DNA from: Aphrophora alni
Taxonomy: Eukaryota > Arthropoda > Insecta > Hemiptera > Aphrophoridae
Direction of reading: 5' to 3'
Length of the DNA: 64,000 bases
NCBI GenBank assembly: GCA_963513935.1
Contig: OY740774.1
Location: forward strand, 86,762,890 to 86,826,889
The translations under genes were made by a program, and so were the position numbers. The first letter of the stretch is position 1; each line of letters begins with the position of its first letter. Shown in pieces: positions 46,200-58,745 of this stretch. The notes below the pieces were generated by a model. It ran no database searches and had not been told where the DNA came from. It worked only from the letters and a program-made list of their open reading frames with translations.

Positions 46200-48110
46200 T
46201 GCTTTTATAATCACCACTCTAGGGTGTAGCCTCCTTCGGCACTTACTTATTAAATTTTGAAATTTCTATAGCGTCTCAGCTCTTCCCACCTATCATTGGG
46301 TCAAGCCCCGGACAGAAAGAGCTGAAGGGTGACGCAAAGGTCGACATTGCTGTGCATGAACTGACTTTGTACACTAAGGTACGTGGGGAAAGGGGTGGAG
46401 TGGCACCTCGGGACACCAAGAGGAGGTGACCACTCCGGGGACTGGGGAGGGAAAGTGCATAACACTTTAGGCTTACAGGAAAAGGCCGGACTCAGAGGAA
46501 GCTCACATGCGGGAGGAGAATCCTCTGAACCGACCATTAAAATATACATATCAAAAATAAATAAAAATAAAACAAAAACTCCTGAAGCCTTTTAGGTCAG
46601 ATCATGCTCAGCGTCGTTATTTTTTTTTAAATTCCTCTTCTCCCATACGAAGAGAAATTTAAACTATTCACGGCTCTTAACAATTTCCGTGAGAAAAAGA
46701 ATTTTGAAGGGTCTAAACAAATAATCCATTTTAAAAATAAACAAAGAAGCAGTATGAAACGTTGGGAAGTCAAGATTGTTTTACTGCACAAGGCAGGGCA
46801 TGTAGTGTTTGACTTAAGGTCTTATATGTGTATCATGTGCCCCCCAAAAAGGAATTTAAATTAATCAAAAAAAAATGTGTAAAAAAAAATTTCATCAAAA
46901 TATGTTAAGTGATTATTAAAAGGTGTAAAAGAAGTGTAGCAAAAAAAAGGTGTGGCAAAAGAGACAATATAAAAAGGTGACCCACAATGTGAGAAAACCC
47001 AACTCCGGTTTTCTCAACCCTAACAAAAAAACTAAATTAGGAAACAAACATGTTGACCTGCTAATAAAAAAGACAAACAACCGAATAATTTAAAGAATAG
47101 ACAAACAGGCCAACCATGTTGTCCTACAAAAACTGGGCCCCTGTAATTTGGAAAAGAAAAAAAAAAAATTTCGCACACAATGATATATTTTTTAAAAAAA
47201 AAGGTGTTCAACATTTCAATTTACTATTAAACAAATGCCACCATCTGCATCAACCAGTCCACCGCCATTTTGCGCGTTACTCATGATGATAAAATAAAAA
47301 AAAAATAAATAAAAATAATTTTCCTTCAAGATGACAAAAAAAAAAATTCAAAAGCAAGCTCAGTGTTTTTTTTAACGGGTCCACTAATCGCAGCAAATCC
47401 ACTGCCATTTTAACTGTTGCTGATAATTATTAAAAAAAAATAAACCAAGTAATTTAAAAAAAATTTCTTTTAAGATGATGCAAAAAATGAAAGAGCCAGA
47501 GAAAGACTCAAGAATTATATGTAGTGTAGTTGTCGTGTATATGTGTGTGTGTAAGTATGAATTAATACAGACAACGAAAGAAAACTCGAGAAAATTTTTT
47601 GAAGGAGATTTTGAATTTTTTTTTTGTTTTTTTTTGTTTTTAACTATTTTTGGATTTTATTATTTATTTATAATTTTTTTTGGATTCCCGAATGAGCCCG
47701 CTGTCTGGATCAAATTCAGTGAATGACTAGTGTTAAGTGTATGTGAATATATATATATATAAAAAAAATATTTAAGCAGACAAAATAATAATAAAAAAAA
47801 ATTTTATCGAAATTGGTTTAGAAGATTTTGTGTAAGTGTTTATAAAAATAAATAAATAATAAAAAAAGAGACTATAGATTTATAGATATCTAAATATTTA
47901 AACTAAATAAAAAAAATTTTCATCAGCAACAGCTGTGCAGTATTTGAAAAAGCTGCAAAACATAAAAATGAGCCTTGTTTAACAAAGATAATTTTGAATT
48001 TAAATTTAGATGGTTCCAATGCAAAATTTTGAAAATTAACTACGGTTCCAGAATTTAAAATTAACCAAGCTCTGTAATTTAGAAAAAACGACAAGCTAGA
48101 ATTTAAAGCT
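46200..48110. other. LTR element interior, low-complexity
   Basis: No coding domain. A GC-richer part (46200-46540) is followed by A-rich DNA. Two diverged units of about 130-190 bp around 47230-47340 and 47375-47480 share CCACCGCCATTTT/CCACTGCCATTTT, then TGATNAT and AAGATGA. Confidence 0.6.
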
Positions 48111-48112
48111 AA

Positions 48113-48128
48113 CCACGCTCTGCTACCA
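48113..48128 (-). other. Primer-binding site, initiator-Met tRNA type
   Basis: On the minus strand TGGTAGCAGAGCGTGG lies six bases after the end of the 5' LTR. The first 11 bases match the complement of the 3' end of animal initiator methionine tRNA (ending CTCTGCTACCA). More degenerate copies of the surrounding segment occur just inside, near 48050-48080. Confidence 0.7.
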
Positions 48129-48134
48129 GAAACA

Positions 48135-50002
48135 TGTTACCAGGGGACTTAAATTTAATAAAGGCGGAACCAAAATGGTAACAATGTTTGAAAAGAAAGA
48201 TAAAAAAAAGACAAAGACAAGTTTAATAATTAACAAGACTCAAGTTTATTGAACAAAAAAAAGAAATTTCGACGTTTCAGATTTTATCATTTACAACTGA
48301 GAAAGACATCCTGAGACAAAATTATCATAAACACCTTATGATTAACAATATTATATTTAAAAAAAGATTATACGCCCTTAAAGTGAAATATTATAATAAA
48401 AAAAAAATTAATCAATAGAGTCTGAAAATTTATCCCCCCCTTTTTTAGTTTATATATTTTATAGTTACAAAATTTAACAAAAGACAATGAGCACAGCTTA
48501 ACAATTAGATGGATTATAATTAATCCAAAAAAAAAAGATTATATGCCCTTAAATGTAAAATTTACAAAAATTAAAAAAAAGATGAAAAGATACTGATTTT
48601 TTATTCCCCCCCCCTTTTAACTTTATGAAATGATAGCTTTCTAAAACAGTTACATAATATTACTTATTTTATAAATTACTTAAATGCTATATTGGCCAAT
48701 AAATATATATATATTTTAGATAAAGAATTTATTATAAAAAAGAGAAGTTTATTTAAAAAGAAAATTTTGAATATTAAGTTTTATTAATTGACGTCAATTA
48801 TTTTAATTTAGACAATAACCTCTGGGAGGCTGTTAGGACCGAAAGTTTGCATGCAGGCTCCACCCAATAATTTTTTATATATTTTATAATTAATTACACA
48901 AGTCTACATCTAAAAGATAGTTTTTTTTTTTGAAAACATATTCGCTGAAATAGATTTAGGCACATATACAATATGAGTTTAATTAGAGTTCTATAAAGTT
49001 AGTTTTTTTTGTAACATCACTTTTGTGCACGTGAAACTCTGAATCTATGTTGAAACAAAACGTGTTTTGTTAACAGGGCGAAACGTGTTCAGATCTTTAG
49101 CCGTGTTTCTTCTACCAGCATATTAGCTATGGCAAAAAACATGTTTTTTAGCGTCTTGTACAAAATCAGACATGTTTTAGCATTAATGTTCATTATTAAA
49201 GAAAATATCTGGTTTTTTGTCAAAATCAAAGAAAATTGATGGTATAACAGAAATTCGTTAAGATGGTACTTAAAAGCTTCTTAGATTATTATAAATCTAT
49301 TTATATATATTTTAATTTTGTTTGAAACAAAGCTTGTATAAGACTTGCAAGGTCTGCAAAGTCTGTAAAACGAAATTTTCTGATTTAGAACAGATTTCTC
49401 CAATTGTTTTATATTTGACATTTTCAATAAGATATTTTAATCATTCAAAGTTCAACATTAGTTTGCACTTATTTCACATAATTGTTCAAAACTCAAAATG
49501 TGCCTTTACAAGGTTTTGTAAAGTATGTTTTTTAAAAGTAAATTTTTATAATCACTCAGTTTCAAAAGAACATTGAATATTAAACAAAACATGAAATACA
49601 TATTTTAAAAATACATGATAATTAATAAATTGTTTTAAAGCATTAACAAAAATTTAATATATGATAAAATCTGTACCTGGAAAATCCTGTCGCAGTTCAC
49701 GTAAGCTTGTGCCGTGAAAACGAAAATTTACTAAACATTATAGAACTAAAACGCACAAAACTTGTAGATTAACATTGCCAAAAAACTAGGGTTGAAATTT
49801 TGAAGTCCAAAAAAGAAATTTTTCTCTAACGTAGCTGAATATGGATGTCAGACATTGTGTGACTACAGGTAGACTAGATAAAGGTTTTAGATCGGCTCGC
49901 TAACCAGCCGTTGTACTCTGTACTTAGATAGAGACGGAAGATAAGAGGCACGGCGAGTGGACTGCCGATAACAAAATGCAGATTTATTTTATGAATGCTA
50001 CA
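48135..50002 (-). repeat. 5' LTR (right copy)
   Basis: Copy of 44117-45984 offset by exactly 4,018 bp, followed by TGAC at 50003-50006. Same length to the base. Confidence 0.9.
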
Positions 50003-50006
50003 TGAC
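50003..50006. repeat. 4-bp target duplication TGAC, right copy
   Basis: Direct copy of 44113-44116. Confidence 0.75.
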
Positions 50007-53000
50007 TTCGATTAAATATCCTTTTCACTGTTGGTAAACTGCATTGTGTCATGAAATTATACGATACGAATATAAATATCTTTCAGAGTAAACCTTGTTT
50101 ATATTAAGAAAGCAATAATAATTACAATAATTAAGAATAATAAATAAAGTTGTTACGAAAGTTAAACCTTAATAGGATTCTAAAGAATACTGTTTTACTT
50201 TAATAGACACAAAAATATTAGCTTTAAACATCCGTTTCATTTAAGGTTAGGAAACTATATTTTGTGAACTCAACAGGCAGATAAAATTTGTATACCATAC
50301 TATTTTTCAGTGTCTATTTAGTTCTTGATTTAGCAAATTAAATCTGTTACACAAATTATTTATTTTAAGTTTAATACTGCATTAGTGTTTACACTTCCTA
50401 TGCCTAATGAAATGTTTAACTTAATTCAACAAAAAAAATCGCCTAAAGAATATGCATCACAAAATAAATTTTCTAAAATTTAAGCACCTATATATAACTC
50501 CTAAATGATTGGGTTTATAAAAAAAATACAAATAAAGGTTTATAACTTTGTAACTTTGTTTATAATTAGAAAACATCATAAAATATAGGGGGTTCCATAA
50601 GATATTTTAATGTTGGCTGCCATATTAGTCTAAGGAGTCCATTTTTGTAAATTTGAAAATAAGAATTTTTAATTACCATGAAAAATAATGATGGTTGTTC
50701 CATCATTAAATTCCAATTTAAAGTTGTTCGATAGATCAATAATTTACGAGATACCAATGGTGGCAAAGATAAAATGATAAGCCAATATATTATAAATAAT
50801 TGGTCAAGCATCTGGAACAGTATAAAGTATGTAGACCAGAATGAAGATGACAGAAACATTTCTATGAAATGGGATTTGATTAAAAAAAAAAGAATGAAAC
50901 CGAATAGAAAGTTTCCAGTGTTTGTATTTCAAAACAGATTCATTTAAATGGAAAACAAACTCTAAACAGTATTGAAATCTGGATTCGTTTAGAGTTCAAC
51001 AGTACATGTAGCCTACATCTATAGTAAGGGTTTTGTGATTGATAGGGTACATAAGAGTACGCTGCAGTTAGTTTTTATCAATTCACTTTTGTGTAGGCTA
51101 GATTGAAAAGACGCCTAAACTTTTATTTAGATTTTATAAATCTATATTTGTATTCAATTTGTGACAATATAATGTTACTTTTCATATTATTATAATCCTG
51201 ATTGAATAAAAACAGTTTTCTTTTACAATCATAATTTATCACTAACGCATATTTACAATCTGTCTTTTTTTGTAAGAAAAAAGTAAATATTATGATACTA
51301 TACAAGTGTTGGCATGATATGATCACCTGCATTCAGATGATTTCTGTACAGTAAACATTATATTTTGCTAAAATCATAGAGTCTATAACTCAGTATTATT
51401 TATATCTAATTACCGAATGAGGGAGTCTGAAGTATTTGAGGCAATTCACTACTCCAGGAGTGTCCTTAAACTCCCGAGCAATACGAGTGTGCCTGCACTT
51501 ATACTTTTCTCAAAATCGTTTGACATTCTTGATAGTGAGAATCTACAGGTAGGCAACGTATTGTTTAAAATTATGTCAAAATATCCCTCTCATTTTGAAC
51601 GTTCGTTTTACTTGTTCTTTTTCACCTTTTCAATCAGTGTTGTTTATTTAATTGGTTTTAAATTTTCTTACATAATGTTCCTAAAAGTGTAAATTTTCGT
51701 TCGTGTATTAAATCGTTCTTGTAGAAACTTTGATACGAAAGTTGAAAAATATAATTCAATTTACAGTATGTGTGGTATTAAAGTAACCTTTCAAGATTTC
51801 TTCACGCTCATATCCATGTTGCCACTAGGGATGGAGTAGGACTGGAGAATGGAGTGCTGTATTATTTAAAAACAGATGTTTGACAATGAATACACCTGAC
51901 AAGAAAATCCAAATAATTGAAAGAAAGAGACATTTACAACCGTCAATGCTTATAATTGTCCAACATATTGGTTTTGACGTTAGGTGAATCATAATCTTCA
52001 AGAAAAGTTAACCGAAATTTCATAAACAATATTCATTTTCATCCATTTCTAAACAAGTATTGAAATTCATAATACCTTCCTTAAAATGTAGTAATTACTT
52101 GATAATATATAACATTAATAGATGTACCAAGGCTATAAATCAACTTTATAAGTACAAAATATGATTGTTTTTATAGCAGTGTGAATAATTGAATTTATGT
52201 TTAAAAACAAATTTACAGGACACACTTTCGTGTCAACGAAAACCGTTCCTGCCTAAAAATTTATTTCTCAGTTTGATCAACAATTACAAACAAAAGTTTT
52301 GTTAGTGTAGTACGAATCGTAAACCCCCTAAAGTGTTGTAGAGATTTGTATCCCAAATCAAGTTTGTTACATTCTTCGTCCTTTTGTCCTTGTTTTGTTG
52401 CAGTCTGGTGTTTCATTTAAATATATAAGCAACACAGTTTACAAGTAGTCACAACTCTTCGGTGTGTTATAGCCTGTTAAGCCATTGTACTTTTATTTCT
52501 TCATAGAGTTCTATTACTGTTTATTTCTATTACAGCCTAATTTCACTAACTTGAACACTTATACCTGTTTTTATTTCCTTTGTGAAAAATGTAGTAATTA
52601 CTAAAAAAAAACAACATAACTTAATGAAAAATTTTATCGTGCACTTATTTCACCTCTGTAAATCGAATTATGTAAAATGCATATTCCTATAACTCAAAAA
52701 GCATCTATATTGTTCAAATTAAAAACAAACCACTCCTCTAAATAGTTAGTTCAGTGAAGAAGATTTTTATTATTTAAATTTTAGTAACTGAAGTGTTACA
52801 ACAATAAAATAATAATAATATCAAATTCTCGTAAATATTACACAACCTCAACATGTATCTTCCAAACAAATAACATATGATGCGCAAAACTCTAAGCCCT
52901 TTCAACAGCACCATTTTCAATTTCTTTTCACTCTAATGGAACTGATAATAGTTAATGTACCTTTCTTAGAATGAACAAAACGAAATATAAATAAAACCAA

Positions 53001-53409
53001 CAAGTGTATTCCGTAGATCATTCGAGTTGCATTTATAGAACAAACAAACACAATCCAGTCTGTTTATAAAAAATAAGAAAAAAAATAGACAAATAGGGTG
53101 CCACCAACTCTCCATCAGTCAACATAACAAAAGTTTTATACTAAAAATGCATGTGAATTTGTGTTGATATTTTAAAATTAATTAAATGACATATTGAATT
53201 TTTGCTACAAAACTTTTTCGCACTTGGTATTTCAAAAGTAAACTCGTGTACATTAAAAGTAAAACTCGCTTCAAAAGTAAGGAGATAATTGTTAGCTTAT
53301 ATCAAACGTCTTTATCATTCAACTCCTAAAGGTAAACAATATTTGCACCTTTAAACAAAGCACTTCGATTATTGTTCTTGTTGACGACTTGGCTTACTTG
53401 ACTCATTTC
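50007..53409. other. Intergenic DNA with dispersed repeats
   Basis: Contains a repeat shared with 3310-3420 (51000-51130) and repeat D copy 3 (52215-52405). The open frame at 51417-51692 has an ATG and a CTACAGGTAGG donor-like site inside, but no domain, and is not called. The frame at 50566-50859 (minus) is likewise unsupported. Confidence 0.5.
52215..52405 (+). repeat. Dispersed repeat D, copy 3
   Basis: Same family as 8338-8525. Shared blocks are TTTATTTCTCAGTTTGATCAACA, AAACCCCCTAAAGTGTTGTA and TCCTTTTGTCCTTGTTTTG. Confidence 0.65.
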
Positions 53410-53412
53410 CTT

Positions 53413-53706
53413 TTATCTCCTATTGGAGCATAGGGCGTCCAGAAGAGCTCTCCATCTCTCCCTGTCTCCAGCAAGTGCCTTCCCTTCTCCCCAAGTCTTA
53501 TTAACCTCTTTTGCTTCTTTAATAATGGTCCTCTTCCAGGTTTCTCGGGGTCGACCTCTTCTTCTGACACCTTGCGGGTTCCAATCTAGGGCCTCTTTCT
53601 CAATAGTTCCGTCTGGCTTCCTCAGTGTATGTCCTAACCACCTCCACTTCCTCTCTCGAATCTGCAGTGTGACCCGAATTTGACCTGTTTCTCTCCATAA
53701 ATCCTC
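53413..53706 (-). pseudogene. RTE-like LINE polyprotein C-terminus, 5'-truncated
   Basis: About 97 codons end at the stop at 53413-53415. The readable order is LWRETGQIRV, then RKWRWLGHTLRKPDGTIEKE, then ALDWNPQGVRRRGRPRETW, then WGEGKALAGDRERWRALLDA. This is the characteristic C-terminal segment after the reverse transcriptase in RTE-type and related LINEs. The first dozen codons of the longer open frame (to 53736) do not fit and are probably flanking DNA. The endonuclease and reverse transcriptase are missing. There is no internal stop, so the fragment is comparatively young. Confidence 0.85.
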
Positions 53707-54329
53707 GTTGACGACAATGACAGAGATAAAATCCAACGACAGTTTTTAAAACTTTATTCAGTATTTGCAACAATAACGACGGTTAATTCCCTTGCTTAGT
53801 TTTCTTTATAATCATACCGCTTCTGCAGACTTGTAATTTCTACCCTCTATGAAGATAAATCATCTAGCCCTTTCAAAAAGCAATCATTCTAAATCGAGAA
53901 GATATTATGAAATCGTTATTGAAATTAAGAGTTTCAAATATTCGGGTATGCATTAAATATTTTAATACATTTGTAAGATCTAAACTCCAATAATCTGATT
54001 TGAGGACTCTAAAACTTAGAATTCATAGCAGCTCACATCGAATAGAGATCGAAATAAAAGGTGATTGTGCATTCTTCAATACTTGCCCTACTACAAAGTC
54101 AAATTAAAAGAAAGGATATTGGATGTGTAAATAAATGTAAATTTTATGAAATGTATAATCGAACGAACCAACTTTATGCAAAGCATTGAAATTTCATCTA
54201 CAATTTATGAATCAAACGTTAAGCTTTTTCAATGTATAACAATTTAATTTTAAATATCAAATGTTATGTTTAATATTGGAAGAACGCAATATTTTCTCAC
54301 TCTCTCTTGGGTTTCACATGTTCATTTGC

Positions 54330-54435
54330 ATATTGTTTCAAACATAAAGTCGCTCTGAATGTTGTCACAAATCCACAGAGACGTGATTCTACGCAAATTT
54401 ACAAATCAATTCCTCTGTGACTGGGATAATACAGA
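54330..54435 (-). repeat. Dispersed repeat E, copy 2 (inverted)
   Basis: Reverse complement of the 10075-10175 family, sharing GAATGTTGTCACAAATCCAC and AGAGACGTGATTCTA. Confidence 0.65.
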
Positions 54436-56442
54436 ATAATTTATTTGATTATGGTCTACAGATTGAAAGAAATTGTGTCATAAATTTACACTTTAATTTT
54501 ATTAAAGATAGAATAACTCAGTTTTAATATTTATGTTGGCAGATCAGGAGGCCGAAGTTGAAAGATATAACGTGAGAACGTAAAGGATGTTCTTAAAGTG
54601 AAGGTGTTCAGAGCATGGAGAATTATTACTCAAGAAAGAAGGTAATGGAGAAAGGTAACAGAGCCCAAGACCAACCCAGGGTTGTAGCATTAGATAACTG
54701 GATATAGTTTGTTAAAATGGAGTTCATTCCAAACCCGACAGCAGAAGTTAAAACAATTTTGAAATGAGAGTATAAACACATTAAATTTTGCTATTTTGAA
54801 ATACAAATCTTGACCCAAAAAATAGTCTTTTTTTTTAAGTGTACTAAATTGTATTTTGTTAAAATTCCTATATAAAAAAAAAGAATTAAATTGTGCATTT
54901 TGAATGTAGAGAAAACATAATGTGTATTAAAAAATTTGTTTAAGTAAATTAAAAATTTTCATAGTTGATGTGTTCATTTTCAAGTATAAAAATGATGTAT
55001 TCATAGTTGTATGTATTCATTTAAAATCACGTGAATTTTTAAAAAGAAAAACTTCTAATTAAAAGAGTCAACAATAAAAATATTGAATCACAATTCAGCC
55101 ATAAAAAAAGACAAAAATGTATTATATTTGATGCAGTGACCCGGACTGTGGAAAACAGCTGGTTTTTAGAATATTAATGAAAAGAGAGAAATGGTTCGTT
55201 TAAAAATTTAAATTACCCTTTCATTTGTTTAAATTCATAGATCGGAAAACAAAAGTACAAGTATTTTGTTAAAGAAATTAAACGAAGAAAACTTTAATAT
55301 AATTGGATTTAGTCAGTTATGAGGACGATGGAAAAATTGTAACAAATGTTATTTCCATATTGTCCAGATTAACATTTAGCGTGATACTGAAATAGTTTAG
55401 TAGGACACTTGTCATCATTTCAGTTTTTAAAAGTGAATACAAGACGTTTCGAAAGTAATAATCAACTCGCGTTATCAAGTAATAAACCTAGAATTGAGAT
55501 ATGTGTAAAGGACCAACATAAACTAGAAGGAGGAAATTATCAACAAACAAAAAGTCTGATATTTATCAACAAACGAGACATCTAAAATTGATTTTTATTT
55601 TATATTTAATGGGGAGGGGGTTAAGACAAATATACAGTTTCATTATGTATTGCAGGAAATCCTGAACACATTTATTATACCAAACAAATTGGACTATTTG
55701 TATACATATTTCGTTATCTAACTGACGGATTTTAATGAAACCGGTGCCAAAGTTTTCTTTCTGAACTAGATTATCGTTACGACATGTGTTAGTTATATAT
55801 ACACAAACGTGTAGAACCTCAATAAACTCTAACGAGTGGTTCACAACTTGATCGCTAGATTCCACTACTGGCCGGGCAGGATCAAGGACATCATTGCATG
55901 ATACGGGAACTTCAGCATAATTACAGAATTAACAGAATTCCGGCTGATATAATATATTAGCAGGTCGAGTGAGCATAATAATACATGCAGCACATTTAGA
56001 CTGTACATAAGATCACCAGTAAGCTCCCAACTAGTGTTAAATACGTTCATCAAAAGCTGACTTGTAATTTGAGAGTTATTTGGTCCAAGTGTCAATTTAA
56101 ATCTGTTCTCGGAATTGAACCAGAGAAGAGACAGTGAAACATAAATTGCGGACTATGTTTTCATTAAAAAAAAACCCTAAAACTCCCTACTAACCAAACA
56201 CTCAGTTACTCATGATTTCCCTTAATCCTAATTTCAATAATATGAAAACACTAATATTAAACAATAACTTTTAACAAAAACCATTCAGTAATGTCAGAAA
56301 TGACGCTAATTTGAAACAAGTTTTAAAATATTAACTCTACCCCAAAAAATTGGAACTTTAGTTTTCTAACCTAAAACATTAGATTTGTAAATAAGTACAA
56401 ATTTTAATAAAATTCCATCACAAATTTCTAGGGCTATTTCTG

Positions 56443-56443
<1 letters not shown>

Positions 56444-56491
<48 letters not shown>
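56444..56491. repeat. (TA)n microsatellite
   Basis: About 48 bp of uninterrupted AT dinucleotides. Confidence 0.95.
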
Positions 56492-56493
<2 letters not shown>

Positions 56494-57141
56494 TCAGATA
56501 TTAAATTAGTAATTTAGAGCGCAATAATTGAACCTTACTACAAACAATATAATACTATGTCACTTTACCACCGCAATGGTATAATTTCCAACCCTTATTC
56601 TGATTCACATCCTCAGATTATACGTTAATCGCCTTACTGAGTCTGGGCAGTGAAACTATCACGTGATATTCCAACTTGATTGGTTTTATTCATAAATTGT
56701 TACTTGCATTGTGATTAGGTTATATATTTGTGAATATAACTAAATATGAAAAATCGAAGTTTTTATATTAAAATTTATAATGACGGATTATTTACGATAT
56801 AGGTCTAATCCGTATATGGATGGATGGTTTAATCGAATATTTTCCATTATTTGTATATATAACTAAAATAGGAAGTTTCTAAAGTATAAATCGACCTCCT
56901 TTGTCCAGTGATAAACTTAGAGCATATTAGTAAATAACAACAAAATAGCGTAATTAGAAATATTACTAGCCTATTTTTGTGATTTTCTCATTTTTTTTTC
57001 TAGGTTTAACAGTCGATAACGAAAGGTGATTTATAATATCGAAACGCCTTGTATATATGTATATATGTCGTTTATAAACATAAATTGTCCCAAGTGTCTA
57101 ATTAGACTGCTCTAATAACATGATATTTTGTACTTTCTCGC

Positions 57142-57142
<1 letters not shown>

Positions 57143-57191
<49 letters not shown>
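57143..57191. repeat. (TA)n microsatellite
   Basis: About 49 bp of uninterrupted TA dinucleotides. Confidence 0.95.
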
Positions 57192-57196
<5 letters not shown>

Positions 57197-57649
57197 TGGT
57201 TCGGGTGTTATTGATCAAAAATTTTATAAAATTCCATAGAACCGTTATGAAAAACGATATTTCTCGTAACTAATTGTACTGTTTAAATTTTGGTGAAAAT
57301 AGAAAGATAATTTATCAAATTGAGTATGTGAAAAGGCACATAGAATTACAAATAAATTGATATGAACAGGAATAATTGGAAAAAAATTAAAACAAGCTCA
57401 CGACATTAAATTCCTAATCTGAACCAAATACAATTCAAGCGTAGACCAAGTTTATAGCAGATGCTTTGGTTTTAATTAAATATATAAAGTTAGTACAAAA
57501 TACAAACAATTAGATAGTATAAATCAACTTGTCTTCAATAAGAATAGCATGTGATAATTTTAAACTCAATACAGTAAGTTCTTGATACTTTTATTATCAG
57601 AAATAAAAAACCAATATTATAGTTTTACAATAATTTTATTTACTTTGGT

Positions 57650-58073
57650 ACAATTGTTTCGCTGTTGAAAAAGATTATGCTACAAGAAAAGGTACTAGTG
57701 GAAAATTGAAAGAGTTGGTAGAGGGGGAAGGACCAATCCCAAGTAACGGTACAGGAAATAAAAGACTTAGGAATGTTTGTTCAAACAATAGGCTTGTGCA
57801 ATGGCGATGATTTGAGAAGAATTGTATCATTTAAATTACAATTTAGAATTTGTTTTAATAATTTAGAAATTAACAGAAATGTATTTAAAATCAAAATTAT
57901 AATGTATCTAATCTTTTCTTCCATGTACTGTTCTTTGTCATTGACTATTGTCCCTCCACCAACTCTTTCTATCCCCAACTACCAACTTTTCTTGTAGTAT
58001 AACCTTTTAAATGTTAGATGTTTGTTTTCTATGTAGTTGTCTGATGATCCATAACAGCGAAACAATTATTCCA
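57650..58073. mobile_element. MITE-like element with imperfect inverted repeats
   Basis: AATTGTTTCGCTGTT at 57652-57666 recurs inverted at about 58062-58076. A second, longer inverted match pairs 57678-57735 (CTACAAGAAAAG through AGAGTTGGTAGAGGG) with 57945-57996. The arms are interrupted by an extra stretch on the right. No target duplication was confirmed and the interior has no credible gene, so it is a non-autonomous hairpin-type element or its remnant. Confidence 0.5.
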
Positions 58074-58299
58074 GATGATGTAACACTAGACAACTGTTAA
58101 CGTGCTGGACAGAGAGAGACAAAAAGTGGGTCTTGAAATAAGTGAAAATAAGATGGAATATACGAAAATGCCATCATATGAAGTGCGGATACGATTTGGA
58201 AACTTTTTAATTTAGAAGTTTATATAACTTTGCTTAGTTTGGATGTAAATTTAAAAAAATAAGATTCGAAATAAATCTAAAAGAGGATTATTGTTGGAA

Positions 58300-58745
58300 T
58301 CATAGCGTATAATGCCAACATAAAACTGATGAAGTCAAAGCTGCTCACCCAACAACTAAACTGGAAATTTATATGACCCTTATTAGGCCGATGGTGATAT
58401 ATGGAGCTGAGACATGAACACTTTCAAAATGATGATCTCAATGCGTTTTGAACACAAATAATACGAAAAACCAATTGAACAGTGTTTGGCTGTAGAGAGA
58501 GGAGAACACTGAGAAATGTGGAAATAAACAGTATGCTGGCAGTGAGGACATCGTCAAGGCGAGGTGGTTGAGTTGGTGGGGATATGTGGAGAGAATACGA
58601 ACAGAGAGGTTTTGTTAGGAAGAATGGATGGGATGAGGAAGAGAAAGAGATGGATAAGGGGGTTTGGAGCGAGGATTGAGTACTCTATTTTGGATGTGCG
58701 GAATTGACAGAGAAAGGCTGAGGAGAGCAGAAACTGTTGATATAA
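58300..58745 (+). pseudogene. Degenerate LINE reverse transcriptase C-terminus
   Basis: Readable across frames and stops are KLLTQQL, then IYMTLIRPMVIYGAET followed by a stop, then VFGCRERRTLRNVEINS, then LSWWGYVERI, then GMRKRKRW and GIDRERLRRA. This order (LYGAET...VFG...WR.R.N.E...RWxGHVER...DRxRWR) is the standard region after the reverse transcriptase in many LINEs. It is different from the RTE-like tail at 53.4 kb and much older, with frameshifts and several stops. Clade not assigned. Confidence 0.75.

Larger units (their letters stand above)
44117..50002 (-). mobile_element. Young non-autonomous LTR retrotransposon, minus strand
   Basis: Two 1,868-bp direct repeats 4,018 bp apart, TG...CA bounded and flanked by TGAC, enclose a 2,150-bp interior. 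Orientation is set by a primer-binding site next to the right LTR and a polypurine tract next to the left one, both on the minus strand. The LTRs looked identical except for one base (a C/A change in an A run near 44.51/48.53 kb), so insertion is recent. No gag, protease, reverse transcriptase or integrase frame is present, and the interior is low-complexity with tandem repeats. It is therefore a LARD-like passenger that would need another element's enzymes. Confidence 0.9.
53737..57640. other. Intergenic DNA with repeats
   Basis: Holds repeat E copy 2 (54330-54435, inverted), a GC-richer stretch at 54540-54710 that may be a degraded LINE tail, and (TA)n tracts at 56444-56491 and 57143-57191. 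Two adjacent minus-strand open frames at 55566-55865 and 55865-56095 show no domain. Confidence 0.5.

Noticed and set aside
55566..56095. Two abutting minus-strand frames as a two-exon host gene
   Set aside because: No domain, no splice logic joining them and ordinary AT-rich composition.
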